Counted from the first letter of the stretch, positions 1 through 11,890 are shown. The stretch is DNA of 64,000 bases from Isoetes taiwanensis (GCA_021234155.1 JAJEKV010000003.1:17780386-17844385); one strand, 5' to 3'. Program-made: numbers and translations. The notes: generated by a model not told the origin, from the letters alone.

Positions 1-147
1 TGGATGGATCAACCAGACAGATTTCAAAATATTTGTATGTAGAATCCTGCATATGAAAACTAAAAAGCTTGAAAATGCATGAAAGGTTAACCAACAAATC
101 TATCTACAATCTTGAAGCATTTAACATTTGACAAAATAAAAACCGAC

Positions 148-243
148 CTGGTTGATCCCAAGCCTCCAAACTGGCACCCAGCTCGTCCCTCGGCAAGGGA
201 ACGAAGATTTCTCTTGAACTTCAACTGCGTATCATGGAAAATC
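148..243 (-). CDS. Candidate internal exon of an unidentified gene
   Basis: On the minus strand a 96-nt block is open from a pyrimidine-rich acceptor ending TTTTCTCAG to a donor reading CCAG/GTCGGT. It encodes about 32 residues, basic at first (LKFKRNLRSLAEGRAG) and glycine-rich at the end. No family is recognised. The rest of the gene would lie to the left of the window, or in regions to the right where no convincing partner exon is visible. The call rests on splice signals plus an open frame only, so chance is possible. Confidence 0.3.
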
Positions 244-1486
244 CTGAGAAAAAAAATGATATTTAGTTTTTTTGCACGATCCCATGGTTAAGTCGTCCTA
301 TTGCTGTGCTTTACCTGCAGATGCATTGGCGTCTACGTATTTTTAATATCCAATAATGAGACTGGCGCCAAATGAGTCGGAGGACTTCTGAGGCGTAAGA
401 ATGAGTTTAACACAAATTTCGTAGACAATCAGACATCAAAAATTTTCCTCCACTCTAAATTCTTTCATTGAATGTTGACTGCCCATTTCAAATTCTGCTC
501 ACACACAAACAAACAATTTTAACATACAGACATTAAACTAAACATGCATTGTATTGCATTCTGCACAGTTAAGAATATACTTGTGTACATGTTTGTTACA
601 TTGGCCCACCATTGAGGTCGTCCTGAAGCATGGTGGAATTAGACTCAGAATATGCAGAGCCAAGGTTTGGCAGGAAAACAACTTAAAAAGGAGAGCCAGA
701 CGCACAAACTGATCTGTCTCAAAAGAAATAAGAAATTCAATGAATGTTAAAACAAAATAAAAAATGAAATGCGAAATAGTTGAACCTAGAATCGGAAATC
801 TGGAGCATGGAACCGGTAAATTTTCATCTTGAGTTTTCAATATAACGTAAAAGCATCCTGCCAATACATCCCGTCCTGCAGCTAGGTCTAGAAAACTCAA
901 CGTCCAAAGAGATGAGGCTGCAAAAATCCAGCTCTGAATTCAGCCATCCATATAAAACTGGTGTGCAGTGCCGAAGGCCAGATCCACAGACTTCTATTTT
1001 CATCTTCCCCTCCTGTATCCGGTACGATGCCTCCTTTAGTTCTAACGGATCTACATAAAAGCACAAAAACCCTATCTAATCTAAGCAAGAGGAAATTTGA
1101 ATGTACTTGCTGAATAAGACAATGCCATAGTTCAAAAGCATGAATCCCAAAATACCAGTTAAGGTGGACTCTCCAATTTGCAGAGCTGCCTCCAGCTGCA
1201 GATGATATAGAAAGAAGGGATTAGAAATAGATCTGCATCAACCGAGGGCATCTCTGGAGCCGTTAGGGGGTTAAGATTCATACGAAAAATTGGACTGGTA
1301 TGTAAAAATCACCCTTGCTTGATACTTCCCTCCTTCGATTCTCACACCGTCTTCTCGCCCATATTTCTTGCCCACATGTTTGATTCTCCTAGAGCTGGTC
1401 GCCCGGCATCGAGAGAGAGAAAGAGGGAAACATAAGCGAAGACCAAAAGCAAAAGAAAAAAAAAAAGCAAAATTTTGAAAATTTGC
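244..1486. other. No supported gene
   Basis: The stretch contains short overlapping ORFs on the minus strand (for example around 824-1066) without recognisable domains or a consistent exon chain. It is AT-rich intergenic or intronic sequence. Confidence 0.5.
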
Positions 1487-1549
1487 GTTCCGCAAGGGGA
1501 AGGGAACGCCACATGCGGCGTAAGATGCGGCGTTCCCTTGGCACGGAAC
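1487..1549. repeat. Imperfect inverted repeat (hairpin)
   Basis: An 11-bp perfect stem (AAGGGAACGCC at 1500-1510 and its complement at 1529-1539) is extended by an outer pairing of GTTCCG (1487-1492) with CGGAAC (1544-1549). It could be a fossil terminal inverted repeat or an isolated palindrome. No target-site duplication was identified. Confidence 0.5.
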
Positions 1550-1643
1550 CCAACCCCCTCCCAAAATAAAAAAGAAGATATCTAGTTAGATTTTCTAATA
1601 TGTGTTTCTCTTTCCTAAGGCCCTGAAGAGGCTAAAAAATAAA

Positions 1644-1672
1644 TTTTTTTTTGAAGGACGTCAGACTTTATT
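1644..1672 (-). terminator. Poly(A) signal and A-tract of the DUF4283 retrocopy
   Basis: Read on the minus strand, AATAAA (1672-1667) is followed after 14 nt by a run of nine A (1652-1644). This is the arrangement expected at the 3' end of a retrotransposed transcript. Confidence 0.55.
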
Positions 1673-3312
1673 AATAACACTCCAATATAATACATAATAC
1701 AATGCAGGGACATCCACTGTAACAATCGTAGCAGATATTAGAGCTACAGAGTGAACCAACGTAGATTGAGGAGCCGAGCTATTCTTGCGACGTGCAAGTT
1801 TCTTCGGGCGTGGAGTAGACCATCCTTCTTCCAATAATTCTTGCTTCTGAGCAACGTCCTAAAGACGAGAGTGTTGATCCTCATTGAGAGGGTCTACTGA
1901 TATAGACTGAGACGAAGATGCAATAGAAGAAGGCGATAGTGTAGGAATAGCTAAAGAAGAAGGCACAGAGGCTGGTAATACTGGCGGATTAACTATTGCA
2001 GAGGCAGATGAGGAAGAAGATGATACAACACGACATTCAAGTGAAGTGGACGCTATGTGACATGGGATAGAAGCAGTTGGGGACATAGAGACAAAAGTAT
2101 GCCTGGACCTGTAAGTAGCGAAAGCCTCAATATTGGGAAACATCTTGGCAAGCTCGGGTCCATTAAACAGACGTAGTTTGTATTTGAAAAAAAGTGGGCC
2201 ACTTTTGACCACTACCGATTGAGGAATAGAAACACAAATAGGAAGAGATACACAAATTCGATGACCATTAACAATAGAATGGGCAAGATGCATACCCAAT
2301 CCATTGGCAATAGCAATCATAAAATCAGACACTTACAGTTCTAGTGGAAAATCCTCTAAGGCAAGCCAAAAAGGCATGCGCAATGCACCAGACTTACTTG
2401 GCAAGAATCCAGGAGAATAAACCTGATATAGAAGATAATGTCCCCAAAGAGGATCAACACCACGTTCCACAAGCCTGTCAACTGCAAGTGAAGAGTCAAA
2501 CATGACCAGGAAGAAATTATTATCTTTATCTAAAACTTTAGAGACACATAATGAGGGAGACCCAGCCTCTGAAGGTGATGTTTTAGCCAGAGTCCAACTC
2601 TCCTGAGATCCAAAAACTGTCCAATGAAATGGCAAACAACTGCATAAGATACAAGGTTCTGAACACACTGCAAATGAGCATTATGATCAATTTCGACAAC
2701 CAGTAGGTCAGCCTGTGTAAAAGCGTTTGAACACTGCTGTGCCTCATAGAATACACCCTCAGGAGGCAACTGAACATCTATACGGACATCTTGTGCTTGT
2801 AACTCATTTAGATATGAGCTCAATTCTTTCTTGTTATTTTGTAACATAATATTCAATGCAGCAGAAACATGAGCAGATTGCACACTGGATGTCAAATCAC
2901 GTTTCATCCAATTGCTAAATCGTGTATAAGGTGCTCTAGCCACAACATCAGAAGAACTCCACGGAGCAGAAGGAGCAGATACACACCCAGCAAAAGTAGA
3001 CACAAAGGAGGCAGAAGCAATAGTAGAAGTATTTACAGTGGTCTCTACTTGAGAAGTAGGCAAACGTGCAAATTTAGACAGAGGGGGAAAGTGTTGCAAG
3101 CTTGTACTCATATTAACAAGACAAGTATCAAAAGCAAGAGGATTGAGGCGAGAATTATCAGGTAAATTAGGAAGCGACAAAGGAGAATTCATATCATGCG
3201 CAAAAGAAGAAGCAGAAGCATCACCTACCACTTTCTTGGTTGACGAACGTGTTTCGGACACTAGGGTCTGCCATGGTAGCTGGAGGCTAAAAAAATGGAC
3301 AATATAAACCAT
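1644..3312 (-). pseudogene. Decayed DUF4283-type retroelement ORF (gag/ORF1-like retrocopy)
   Basis: The minus strand carries a broken ORF whose central part follows the pattern of the plant DUF4283 domain found in LINE ORF1-like proteins: a FFLVMFDSS strand, then a proline-rich PGFLPSKSGALRMPFWLALEDFPLEL-type segment (not quoted in full), then an AIANGLG helix. A serine/alanine-rich tail and a basic EGWSTPRPKKLARRK motif end the protein. I see one frameshift near 2600 and two in-frame stops (about 2333 and 1859), after which the same frame continues to about 1670. An AATAAA signal and an A-tract follow, so it looks like a retrotransposed, poly(A)-ended copy. No reverse transcriptase of the same element is adjacent. 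Confidence 0.6.
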
Positions 3313-3389
3313 TAGATCTAAACTTATAATAAATATAGCTTTTCATTTGAGTCAAAGTTGCATTCAACAGACTGACTCTCCAGAAGGGC

Positions 3390-3749
3390 TTGACCATACC
3401 CAACTGCTACCTTAGACAATGGAAGAGCATCATGTTTTGGCTCATCAAGGGGAGGGACCAAGTTGGTTTGGATTTTTTACTTGTTGAGGTTGAAGATATC
3501 ATCGATGAGAGCAAAAATGTGACGATGCAATATCTAGCTTTGCTTGAGAAGCTCAAAATGGAATTGAGAGCCACCCCAGTCGGCCGAAAACTCATACTTG
3601 ACATTGAAAAGGCATACCCTATTCTAGATGTCTTTACAGAACTGGTGATTCATTATAGAACTAGAGCTCAATCATTCATTCGTCTAGAATGTGGTTCAGC
3701 ATTGTTAATTGCATGCATTCGATTTAAGTGTGGATTTCAAAATGGCTAA
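3390..3749 (+). CDS. Uncharacterised ORF, 119 aa, possibly an exon
   Basis: The frame is open before the first ATG from an acceptor-like CAG near 3370. The product is mixed-charge and helix-prone in its middle (VEVEDIIDESKN ... LALLEKLKMEL), with a short hydrophobic LLIACI stretch near the end. I do not recognise it. It could be a remnant exon or a chance ORF; no partner exon with matching phase was found. The next plus-strand ORF (4169-4369, starting MVDQGEVDALL) has similar composition and might belong to the same lost gene. Confidence 0.25.
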   Translation: MTIPNCYLRQWKSIMFWLIKGRDQVGLDFLLVEVEDIIDESKNVTMQYLALLEKLKMELRATPVGRKLILDIEKAYPILDVFTELVIHYRTRAQSFIRLECGSALLIACIRFKCGFQNG

Positions 3750-5332
3750 TTTAGTGTTCATTTGATAGTAGCTATTATTGCAGTTATAAACCCGAGGATA
3801 AACCTAAAGATCACCCAGATAATCGAACATGAGCCGCCAGCTCCAGGCACAAAAATGGAGGCTGAATGTATTCATAGAGGCTGCCAATGCCATTTCAAAT
3901 TGAGACAACTTTAACACCTTCCTTATTGCACTCAAACGACTTACTACAAAGTGGTATGCCACAATCAAACACTTGCTATAAAGAATGGAATAGAATAAAA
4001 TAGATGTTTTAATGCCCGTGGAGACCAAAAGCTATGGGACCCATAGAATGGGTTAGTACAACCATTACTACTAAGATTATAAACGCCTACCTCAAAAGAT
4101 TTTCAAGCGGTAAATATTTCCAGAGGTTGAAATATAAACTAGCTCCTTGGTTGTCCAAAAGGGAATAAATGGTGGATCAAGGAGAAGTTGATGCATTACT
4201 TAACCTCTCGAGGTCTCATGAACGTCCATCAAGAGAGGGTCAATTTGAAGAAGTGTGTGGGTATAGAGATGATATTTTGAAAATGCATGAAGGTTATAAT
4301 ATTGAGAAGTTAGTAGCTCAAGATATTTGGAAGCTTCATGAGGATCTTATGACAAGCATCCATATGTAGATGCAACAACATCCAGATGGTGTCTTTACAT
4401 ACGAGCTAACTATGATGACTCCCATCTAAAGGATAGGGATAACCTGCTTGTATTTCGTCAGAAGGAATATTGTTGTGGTTCCTTCCTTTGGTATTGGGAG
4501 ACAGTGATTCCCCAGAAAGGCTCACCCCCATTTTTGAAGCTAAATCCATGGGACCCCTTCTACTTCGCAACCCTAGAGGTACCCAAGGATATTATTGATC
4601 TGTTATATTCCAATATAAGTTTCTTCTTTTTTCATCTTGGAATCCAATGTAAGTTTCTTCTGTTTTGAATCTCTATTGATTGTAAAACAAAGGTTTTCTT
4701 GTTTTTATCTTTCTTTTGCTTCTATGCAAAGTTCATTTTTTAATATGTACATAAAAAAATCACATTGTTAGCTCATATTTATGTGCATGAAGGAATTTAC
4801 AAAAAATCACATTGTTACTTCAAATTTATAGCATATGAACAGATGATATTTCAACGTCCGTAAAGACCAAATATAAAAGGCCATATATAAAGGGCCAAAT
4901 TTGTGACACAAATACTGAGATTTTTGTCTTGTGACATACTCATATTGTTGTTTTATGTCAGATTGCAGATGGAAGCATATAAAGAACCCTTTTTTTATGG
5001 GAGATTTAGTATTTGGGGTTTTTTGCTGAAATTCAGAAAACTAATAGCCTGTCGCTATTTGGTTAATGGCCGATAAATCATATTTCTACAGATATATAAA
5101 CAGATAGATGCCATAGGACGAAACTATACATAATGTGACTTTGGGCGATCTCAAGCTCGAGAAATAGCTATTTTAGGACTAGTATGTTAACACTACACCA
5201 AATGCCCAGATACAATAGACATTTCATACCATAAATATACCAAACAAAAGTTGCACCCGCATGCGACAAGTGCATATTTCATGCGCATGTGATAAGCACA
5301 TATAAAATGCACGCCGCATGCTGAGGGGTATG
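3750..5332. other. No firmly supported gene
   Basis: Apart from a 66-aa plus-strand ORF at 4169-4369 of unknown nature, the region is AT-rich non-coding sequence. Confidence 0.45.
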
Positions 5333-5830
5333 GGATAAAGTCTTAGAAAGGTTGGGGCCCATTGGATAACAGTTTCCATGAAAAACCTGCCATTTGGATG
5401 TGCTGATTAGCACTGGGCGGTTAGTGCATCACATTTGGTATCAAGTTCAAGGTTCAATTTTTCCACATGCCCTTTTGTTGTGTTGGTTAGGGCAAGCATC
5501 TCGAGAAGGGAAGGAATTGATATGGTCCATGGGGTATGGGATAAAGCCTTAAAAATATTGGGTTCTCGAAGGAATTGATATGGTCCATGGGGTATGGGAT
5601 AAAGCCTTAAAAAGATTGGAGCCCATTGGATAACGATTTCCATGAAGGATTCGCTTGTTTGATGTGTTAGTTGGCACTAGGGGGTTAGTGCGTAACACAT
5701 GCCATTGATAACCGAGGAGGGAAAAGCATCTTGAGGAGGGGAAAAAGTATGGGATAAAGTCTTAAAAAGGTGGGGGCCATTGGATAACAACCCTTTTGGT
5801 GTAAGGGGGTTAGTGCGTAAAACATGCCAG
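5333..5830. repeat. Diverged short tandem repeats
   Basis: A motif around GGTATGGGATAAAGCCTT followed by GCCCATTGGATAAC and a GGGGGTTAGTGCGTAA tail recurs at about 5334, 5534, 5593 and 5748 with unequal spacing. The copies have partial deletions and look like an old local amplification. No protein is implied. Confidence 0.55.
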
Positions 5831-6660
5831 AAACCGACCTTGATAAACAAGGTCCACATGTACAAAATAGGCCTTTTGGCCATAAACAAAATTGAAAAGA
5901 AAAAATCATTCGCAAACCTTATGTTGCATTATTATAGCAACTTCTTTACATCCACTTGGAAACCAACGAGCCTATGAGCCAAGGCTTCTTCATAAACAAT
6001 TATAGAACTAAAAAACCAGAGACATTTGAGCATACGAATATTCTTAGGAACCCACCCTCAAATTTATGCATGATCCAAGGAGATAAAAGTGTTCAAGATT
6101 TATTGGACAACCATATTTACAGTCTCGGAACTGGAAAAACAAGCGTTATATATCGTACTGGTCAGATTATGTTATTCCAATACATAATAAAGTACGGCCG
6201 TCAATAGTTATAGGGAACATGGTCTCCTTGATTGTCGGAGACCATGGCAGCAAAATTCTAAATTGCAGCAAAGTAGATAATTGAAGTGCTGGGGAATGGG
6301 CAGGCTGTCGCCAAAAATTTTTTTCACCAGTTTCTGTGGACAAGTATACTTGAGGTGTGGGAAATTCCACCTTCCCTGTCGCTTTTCTTTTGAACCTGGC
6401 CCAAAGCCTGTGCTATTGCAATCAATCATTGTTACAATATATCACCGCAAATGAACAAGCCCCATCCTCAGTGTCTATCCATGGTGCCAAAAATTGATCC
6501 AGTGTGAGGAGCTTGTGGGATGTTAGGATCATCATCAAGTGTCTTCAAAATTTGCAAGTACGTTTTCCTCTTTCAAAATCATTGGGCAGCGAAATACAAC
6601 CGCTGTTGTTCACATAACCCACAAAGGTTTTTGTTTTTCCATCACCTTTTTCTTACATCT
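5831..6660. other. Intergenic, 3' flank of the DnaJ gene
   Basis: Only small unrelated ORFs are seen. The part near 6600 is expected to include the 3'-UTR of the minus-strand DnaJ gene. Confidence 0.45.
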
Positions 6661-9360
6661 TTATCCCCTGGTTTCATAGATAAGCTCCAAGGGAGTTGAG
6701 GCTGGGTCAAGTTGCCACCAGCCTTTAGCGATGTCAGGTGACTCGTCACCTTTCATAGCATATGTAGGCACTCTGTGTGAAAACCTAAATACTTGGTCTG
6801 CGGGTATGGATCTAGCAGTTCCGGAATCCTCCCTGCAGAAAACTGTCTTAAAACCTGGAACTTTTAATAATGGACAAGTCTGAACACCTTGTTCCTGAGA
6901 AAAGTCGCTTACAACCTCAACCATATCATACTTATAACTTTTTGGGTGTTGTTCATCAGAGAATTTGAACCAGGTCTCATCCCAATCGTGGAATAGTGCC
7001 CATACCTCTCCCTTCTTTGGGTAAATTTTAATCACTCCTGTTTGTCCCTGGCTATCATAAGCAAGATGAGAAAAAACATTGATTTGTGATTCAGTGTCAA
7101 GGCGCCTTCTCCTTTTGAAGTCACCACAAGTTAACGTAAAGCCTGCATTTTCCCAGTCTGTAACACGAACGGATGGCTGATTGGGCATCAAGCGTTTTAC
7201 TTCGACTTGGAAAGGAGTCCTAGATATCACATTCTTTATTTCACAATAGAGTCGTGGCATTCCATCTTCTTCGTCATAAAGTGCCCATACCTGCCCCAAC
7301 TTAACATCATTCTCTGTTCTATCCTGATCAAAATCATAAAAATCAGCATCTGGCACAGAATAGTCCTTGGCTTCCAAGATTGTTTCAGTACTGCTGTCAC
7401 AGTTCATGTTAATTGTCCCAGCAAGCTCATGCTTCTTAGAATCCAGCTCAATTGTACTTCCAATCAGCATCTCCTTTTCTAAATGACACGATTCTGGTTT
7501 TGAATCCTCTAAGATTTCGTACCTCGCTTTCTCGGGCAAAGACGGCTTTTTATTTTCCACAGGGCCTTGGGCATGGTTTGAAGAATCTTCCACTTCCATA
7601 TCATCATCATTTGTTTTAAACATATGCATCACTTTCTCCTCCTCCGCCTTCTCATCCACTGCGCCATCTTCCTTACTCAACTTTCTCAATGCGTCCATGT
7701 CCCACTGGTGATCTTTCAAAAATATCTGCAGGCCCCTCGAAACTTGCTGCCTTCCTAGTTCAACCAACTCTCTCCACATATTCTCGTCATAGCGACCATC
7801 ACCTGCTGTGCTACCCTTCACTTCTGTTCTATTTGATGCAGAAGCATCCTCCATATCCTCATTATCACTGCCATCAATGTTATATATGACATTCTTCCTT
7901 GCCCTTGCTGATCGGCGTACCATCCTATAAGCCTCTTCTGTCACAAGCCTCTCCATGCATTCATCTTCGTCATCTTCATCACCTTCCCTCTCTAGCCTCT
8001 GCTTCTTCAGTAGCCTTTTCACAGCAAATTCCATCTTTCTCTTAGCCTCCTTCTCCTCCCTTCTTTTCTGCTTCATCATTTTCTTGTCCATTGCTTCCTT
8101 TTCCCTTGCCTTCCTCATTTCTTCCTTCCTTCGTCGCCTCTCCTCTTTCTCAAGCCGCTTTCGCTCCTCTTCTTTCCGCCTTAACTCCTCTTTATCCCGC
8201 ACTTTTTGATGCAACTGGTGGAAAGCATCAGCTGGACCCATTCCTGATAACCCACTTGCTGTAGAATTTGAAGCCATCCCTGCTGTGGACGGCGCTATTC
8301 CTGGCGAGCCTTGAGGTACACTAATTGGAGATGGCACTGCAGCACGAGCGGACATAGATGCTACACTAGGTGATGTTGGCATCCGAGGAAAGTAGTTTTC
8401 AAGTTTAGATGCCCCAACCGTGTTAGGACCCTTACTCATTTTACCTACTCCAGTGGCATTCAAATTAACATAGGTTTTCCCTAAATTAACTGATCCAGAC
8501 ATACCAGCAACATTTCTTCCTGAATTTGCTGCCCCTCCTACAGTCGCCCCGCCTGTCGGGCTTGTACCCTGACCAGAAAAACCATTAACGAACCCATTTC
8601 GGAATATGCCCCCATTTGCAAGGCCATCAGCTGCATATTTATTAAACATGCATCCTCTCTGCTTCTGTGCATGCACATTTGTCCAATTATAAGTTCCATT
8701 CATTGCATCATCCATAGCAGGAATCCCAACGTCCTTTGCCAAAAAGCCTACTTTACACTTGTGACAAAGAAGGTAGCAGTTCTCATATTTTCTGTAGTAT
8801 TGGTATTGCATTTTGCATGTGGGACATTGGGTCCAAAATGTACCATCTGCTGTCTTCGGCTTCTGTACAGGAGGCTGTGCTGGAGGGTGCCCCTGGTATG
8901 TGCCATTCACTTTGGTACCTTGAGTCATCTTGGTGTTCATGAACTCCATGCGAGCCATGCCTGCCCTTTTAATATCATAGTTTGTTCTCCTGTTCTTATC
9001 TGACAAGATAGTCCATGCCTCACTAATCAGCTTGAATGCTGCTTCAGAACCTAAACACTTGTTCTTATCAGGATGCAAATTAAGAGCAAGCTTACGATAC
9101 TGCTTCTTTATAGTCGCATAATCAGCAGTGGGTTCTACCTGAAGGATACGGTACCAATCACTCTCATTTCCTGCTACCTTCTCTTGTGCGGCACTGTGAA
9201 CATCAATAACAGCTTGCATTGGCTGCACTAAACCCTCTAGCAACGGGTAAAGCTGTAATGCTTTTTGAAGCAACTTTTTTGCCCCACTGTAGTCATGTTC
9301 AGCCAACCTTTTCTCTGCTATCTCTTTAGCTCTAAGAGCTTCATCCCTGTTGCACTCCAT
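6661..9360 (-). CDS. DnaJ (Hsp40) family protein with C-terminal DUF3444 region, 899 aa
   Basis: This is an intact single-exon ORF starting at ATG (9360-9358) and ending with TAA at 6661. Residues about 1-65 form the helical MECNRDEALRAKEIAEKRLA leader usual in this plant family. Residues about 68-130 are a J domain with the HPD tripeptide at 96-98, which stimulates Hsp70 ATPase. A CxxC...CxxC zinc-like segment follows (about 178-207: CPTCKM ... CHKCKVG). Then come a Gly/Ser-rich linker, a long charged coiled segment (about 375-470, KEERKRLEKEERRRR type) that may be nuclear-targeting, and an acidic stretch. The last ~220 residues match the DUF3444 pattern (GQVWALYDEEDGMPR ... KGEVWALFHDWD). 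Such proteins are co-chaperones, mostly presumed nuclear or cytosolic; the client is unknown. No damage is visible, so it is probably functional. Confidence 0.93.
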   Translation of the reverse strand: MECNRDEALRAKEIAEKRLAEHDYSGAKKLLQKALQLYPLLEGLVQPMQAVIDVHSAAQEKVAGNESDWYRILQVEPTADYATIKKQYRKLALNLHPDKNKCLGSEAAFKLISEAWTILSDKNRRTNYDIKRAGMARMEFMNTKMTQGTKVNGTYQGHPPAQPPVQKPKTADGTFWTQCPTCKMQYQYYRKYENCYLLCHKCKVGFLAKDVGIPAMDDAMNGTYNWTNVHAQKQRGCMFNKYAADGLANGGIFRNGFVNGFSGQGTSPTGGATVGGAANSGRNVAGMSGSVNLGKTYVNLNATGVGKMSKGPNTVGASKLENYFPRMPTSPSVASMSARAAVPSPISVPQGSPGIAPSTAGMASNSTASGLSGMGPADAFHQLHQKVRDKEELRRKEEERKRLEKEERRRRKEEMRKAREKEAMDKKMMKQKRREEKEAKRKMEFAVKRLLKKQRLEREGDEDDEDECMERLVTEEAYRMVRRSARARKNVIYNIDGSDNEDMEDASASNRTEVKGSTAGDGRYDENMWRELVELGRQQVSRGLQIFLKDHQWDMDALRKLSKEDGAVDEKAEEEKVMHMFKTNDDDMEVEDSSNHAQGPVENKKPSLPEKARYEILEDSKPESCHLEKEMLIGSTIELDSKKHELAGTINMNCDSSTETILEAKDYSVPDADFYDFDQDRTENDVKLGQVWALYDEEDGMPRLYCEIKNVISRTPFQVEVKRLMPNQPSVRVTDWENAGFTLTCGDFKRRRRLDTESQINVFSHLAYDSQGQTGVIKIYPKKGEVWALFHDWDETWFKFSDEQHPKSYKYDMVEVVSDFSQEQGVQTCPLLKVPGFKTVFCREDSGTARSIPADQVFRFSHRVPTYAMKGDESPDIAKGWWQLDPASTPLELIYETRG

Positions 9361-9531
9361 GTCTGAGACACGTGAAACAGACCTTGACCACTTATTGGCT
9401 CATTGCCAACAGAAAATCATCAAACCATTGTCCTCTTTCCAGGCCCCTAAAGGGAGCCCATTAACTGTTATACAAGCTGGAAACAGAATAAACAGCTTCC
9501 TTGTTCTTAAATCTACTACATTCCGTTCCAC

Positions 9532-9784
9532 CTAAAAATTTCAACGTTAAGCTGAGTTAAAAGCCCGCAAGAAATTTATTTTATAGAAGGATTCTTATGC
9601 ATTAACTTGCACATGAGGAAAGGGAAGCGAATTAGTGCTTCTATCCCCATAAACTCCAATTAGACTAAGTACAATATGGAAAGAAACTCAAGAGCAAGGA
9701 GATCACACATTCTTAGATCCACAAACAACATGTGTGGATGCCAATGGAAATGCCGAAATTCATTTAAATACAAAACTAACTCAC
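9532..9784 (-). other. Probable 5'-UTR intron of the DnaJ gene
   Basis: On the minus strand, upstream of the DnaJ start codon, a donor ATGTCAG/GTGAGTTAG (intron begins 9784) and an acceptor AAATTTTTAG/GTGG (intron ends 9532) delimit 253 nt of T-rich sequence. Leader introns are common in plant genes with uninterrupted coding regions. This is inferred from the splice signals only. Confidence 0.5.
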
Positions 9785-9859
9785 CTGACATTTCTCACAT
9801 GCCGGTATGGTGACTCCCGAAACAGAAACGGAGACCTAATAAGAAACTGAAGGTCCATG

Positions 9860-10424
9860 AAACAGGGCCCAGACGTCCATAATCAACCTTATAAATCACA
9901 AAATCGCACGGATTCGGGAGACGACCGCAAAAATGGAATGATTAGTCAAAGGACTAGAGTGGCGGTATCCTTGTCCGCATTAAGCGCAATAAGCCGCTGC
10001 CTGTTGCTCTGCTTGAACCCCAAAAAAGCTAAAACTACTCACCCAAAGAAATAAAATAACCAAAAACACTCTTGAAGAAGTTAGAAAGGGTAAAAGCTGA
10101 ACATTTCTTTAATCAAAGGGTATTACTTATTTTTAGGTAGGAACCAAGCTATAAATAATGGGAGGGATAATGTCCCTCACCATGCTTTTATGTCTAGTAA
10201 AGACTTAGGTCAAATGTAATGTCCTCCCCTGCCTCTATTTAAATAAATGGACATTTACTGGAGTAAGAGTAAGAAATACCCCTGGTAAGGACCCAGCCTA
10301 TTGAGGGACATTCACCAACATGATAGGGGAAAATTACACCCGACATGTGTGTGGCAGCCTTTGTCGTTGCATTGGGATCCGTGCATCTTGAACGTGGCTG
10401 TCATCCAGTTTAGAATCTGTGATT
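9860..10424. other. No gene seen; likely promoter side of the DnaJ gene
   Basis: The region contains short ORFs without recognisable domains. The transcription start of the DnaJ gene would lie at its left edge, but no clear TATA box could be fixed. Confidence 0.4.
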
Positions 10425-10800
10425 GTATTCCCTCAAAATATCCAATCATTCCCATGTAATCCCTCTAGTTTTCTTGAGACTCGCATGAGCTTTCTTGGGT
10501 TTCTTCAAGATTGCCTTGGCATCTCTAATATTCCCAGAGAAATTAGTTTGGATTCACGCAAGATTGAGATTGCTCGAGATTCCCTAGCTTCCCTGAAGAC
10601 TCCTTGTGATCCCTTCAAGATTCCTCCAATTCTTCGAGATTCTAGATCCTTAATATTGATAATGCATGAGATACTATTAATTTCCCCCTCGTATTCCTTG
10701 AAATTCCCTTAAGATGTTTGCCGATATCCTTTGGATTCCCTTAAATTCCCTCCGGATACCCTTGGATAGATTTAGATTCTCTAACATTCTTGCATTCCTT
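10425..10800. repeat. Degenerate short-period repeat (GATTCCCTT-like)
   Basis: The plus strand repeats irregular units around CTTGAGATTCC, TTCAAGATTCC and GGATTCCCTTA for about 370 bp. The resulting ORFs show the same low-complexity FLETR/SLKTP pattern and are not genes. Confidence 0.5.
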
Positions 10801-11504
10801 AGAAATCCATTTCATGCAGGGAAATCATTTTCTTCCTTCTCAAGTGTAAAAAGTCCTCCTCAATTTTTAAATATCCCATTAACCTGTTGTCATCTATTTA
10901 TAAGATCTTTGCTAAAGCGTATGCCCAAAAGCTTCGGGACTCTTGTTGATTCTATTTCCTTTGTGCAATCGGGTTTCTTTCCATGACATTGCATTTTAAG
11001 GAATGTAGTTGTAGCCTACTAGGGCATATTTTGGGCTAGATTCAAGGCTCTACAAGAGTGCATTTGGAGCTGGATTTCACAAAGGTGTATGATTGGACAT
11101 TTTTGAAAAACTCTCTTATGCCTTGGCTTTGGTGCACAATTCGCAGCCGATGTCACGAGACTTTACTATTTTGCTCATTCTGCTATCCTTTTTCAAGGAG
11201 AGCTTTCAAGGGGAGCCTTATGCATTCTTTAAGTTGGGTCGTGAGTGACATTCATCTGGGCTCCCTATCAGTACCATTGATATTTAGAATCGTGGCAAAA
11301 ATCCTCTCTCAAATATTTTCTCTTGATGCACAAGAAGGCATTTTCCATGGAATCCCCATATGCAATGGGTCGCAAGGTACTTGTAATCTATATACAAACA
11401 AATCTCTTTTTTTAAAGGCTGATGAGCGAAATTTGTAGTATGTCATCTCATTATCGAACTCCATTTCTTAAGCATTTGTTACTTTGTTAAGTAACGAGAT
11501 TGTA
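10801..11504. other. No supported gene
   Basis: A 126-codon plus-strand ORF at 11058-11438 is the longest feature. Its phrase MHLELDFTKVYDWTFL is reminiscent of the FxDFxKAYD region of LINE reverse transcriptases, so the area may hold a very decayed LINE relic. The similarity is too short to call. Confidence 0.3.
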
Positions 11505-11890
11505 TTGTTATGTATCTATTAGATACTCTCGTCCCACCATGAGCCACTGCCTTTTCATAAAACATTCTCTCTAGATGGTAAAGCAACTAAACTTTTTTGT
11601 TTCATGTAGATCTTCATATTGTACAATGTGGAAAAGTTGGAGACTAGGCCCAGCTTTTCACTGGTTTTAGTAGTGTAGTTTCTTAGAGTTTCTACATTGG
11701 GTAACATAACTATACTATTATCTATCCATTGGATACTCTTGTTCCATCGTGAGTTACCTAATACCCTCTCCCTAGAATGTTCTCCCCCGATGGTAAAGCA
11801 ACTAAACTTTTTGATTTTCATGTAGGTGTGCATAATGTGGAAAAGTTGGAGACCAGGTTCAATTTTTCAATGGTTTTAGCAGTAGTTTTG
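11505..11890. repeat. Diverged tandem duplication, unit about 200 bp
   Basis: Two consecutive segments share GATGGTAAAGCAACTAAAC, CATGTAG and AATGTGGAAAAGTTGGAGAC in the same order with an offset of about 200 bp. The copies are substantially diverged. Confidence 0.6.

Noticed and set aside
6661-9003. Several plus-strand ORFs across the DnaJ gene
   Set aside because: They are antisense shadows of the intact 899-codon gene; their composition simply mirrors its charged and Gly/Ser-rich segments.
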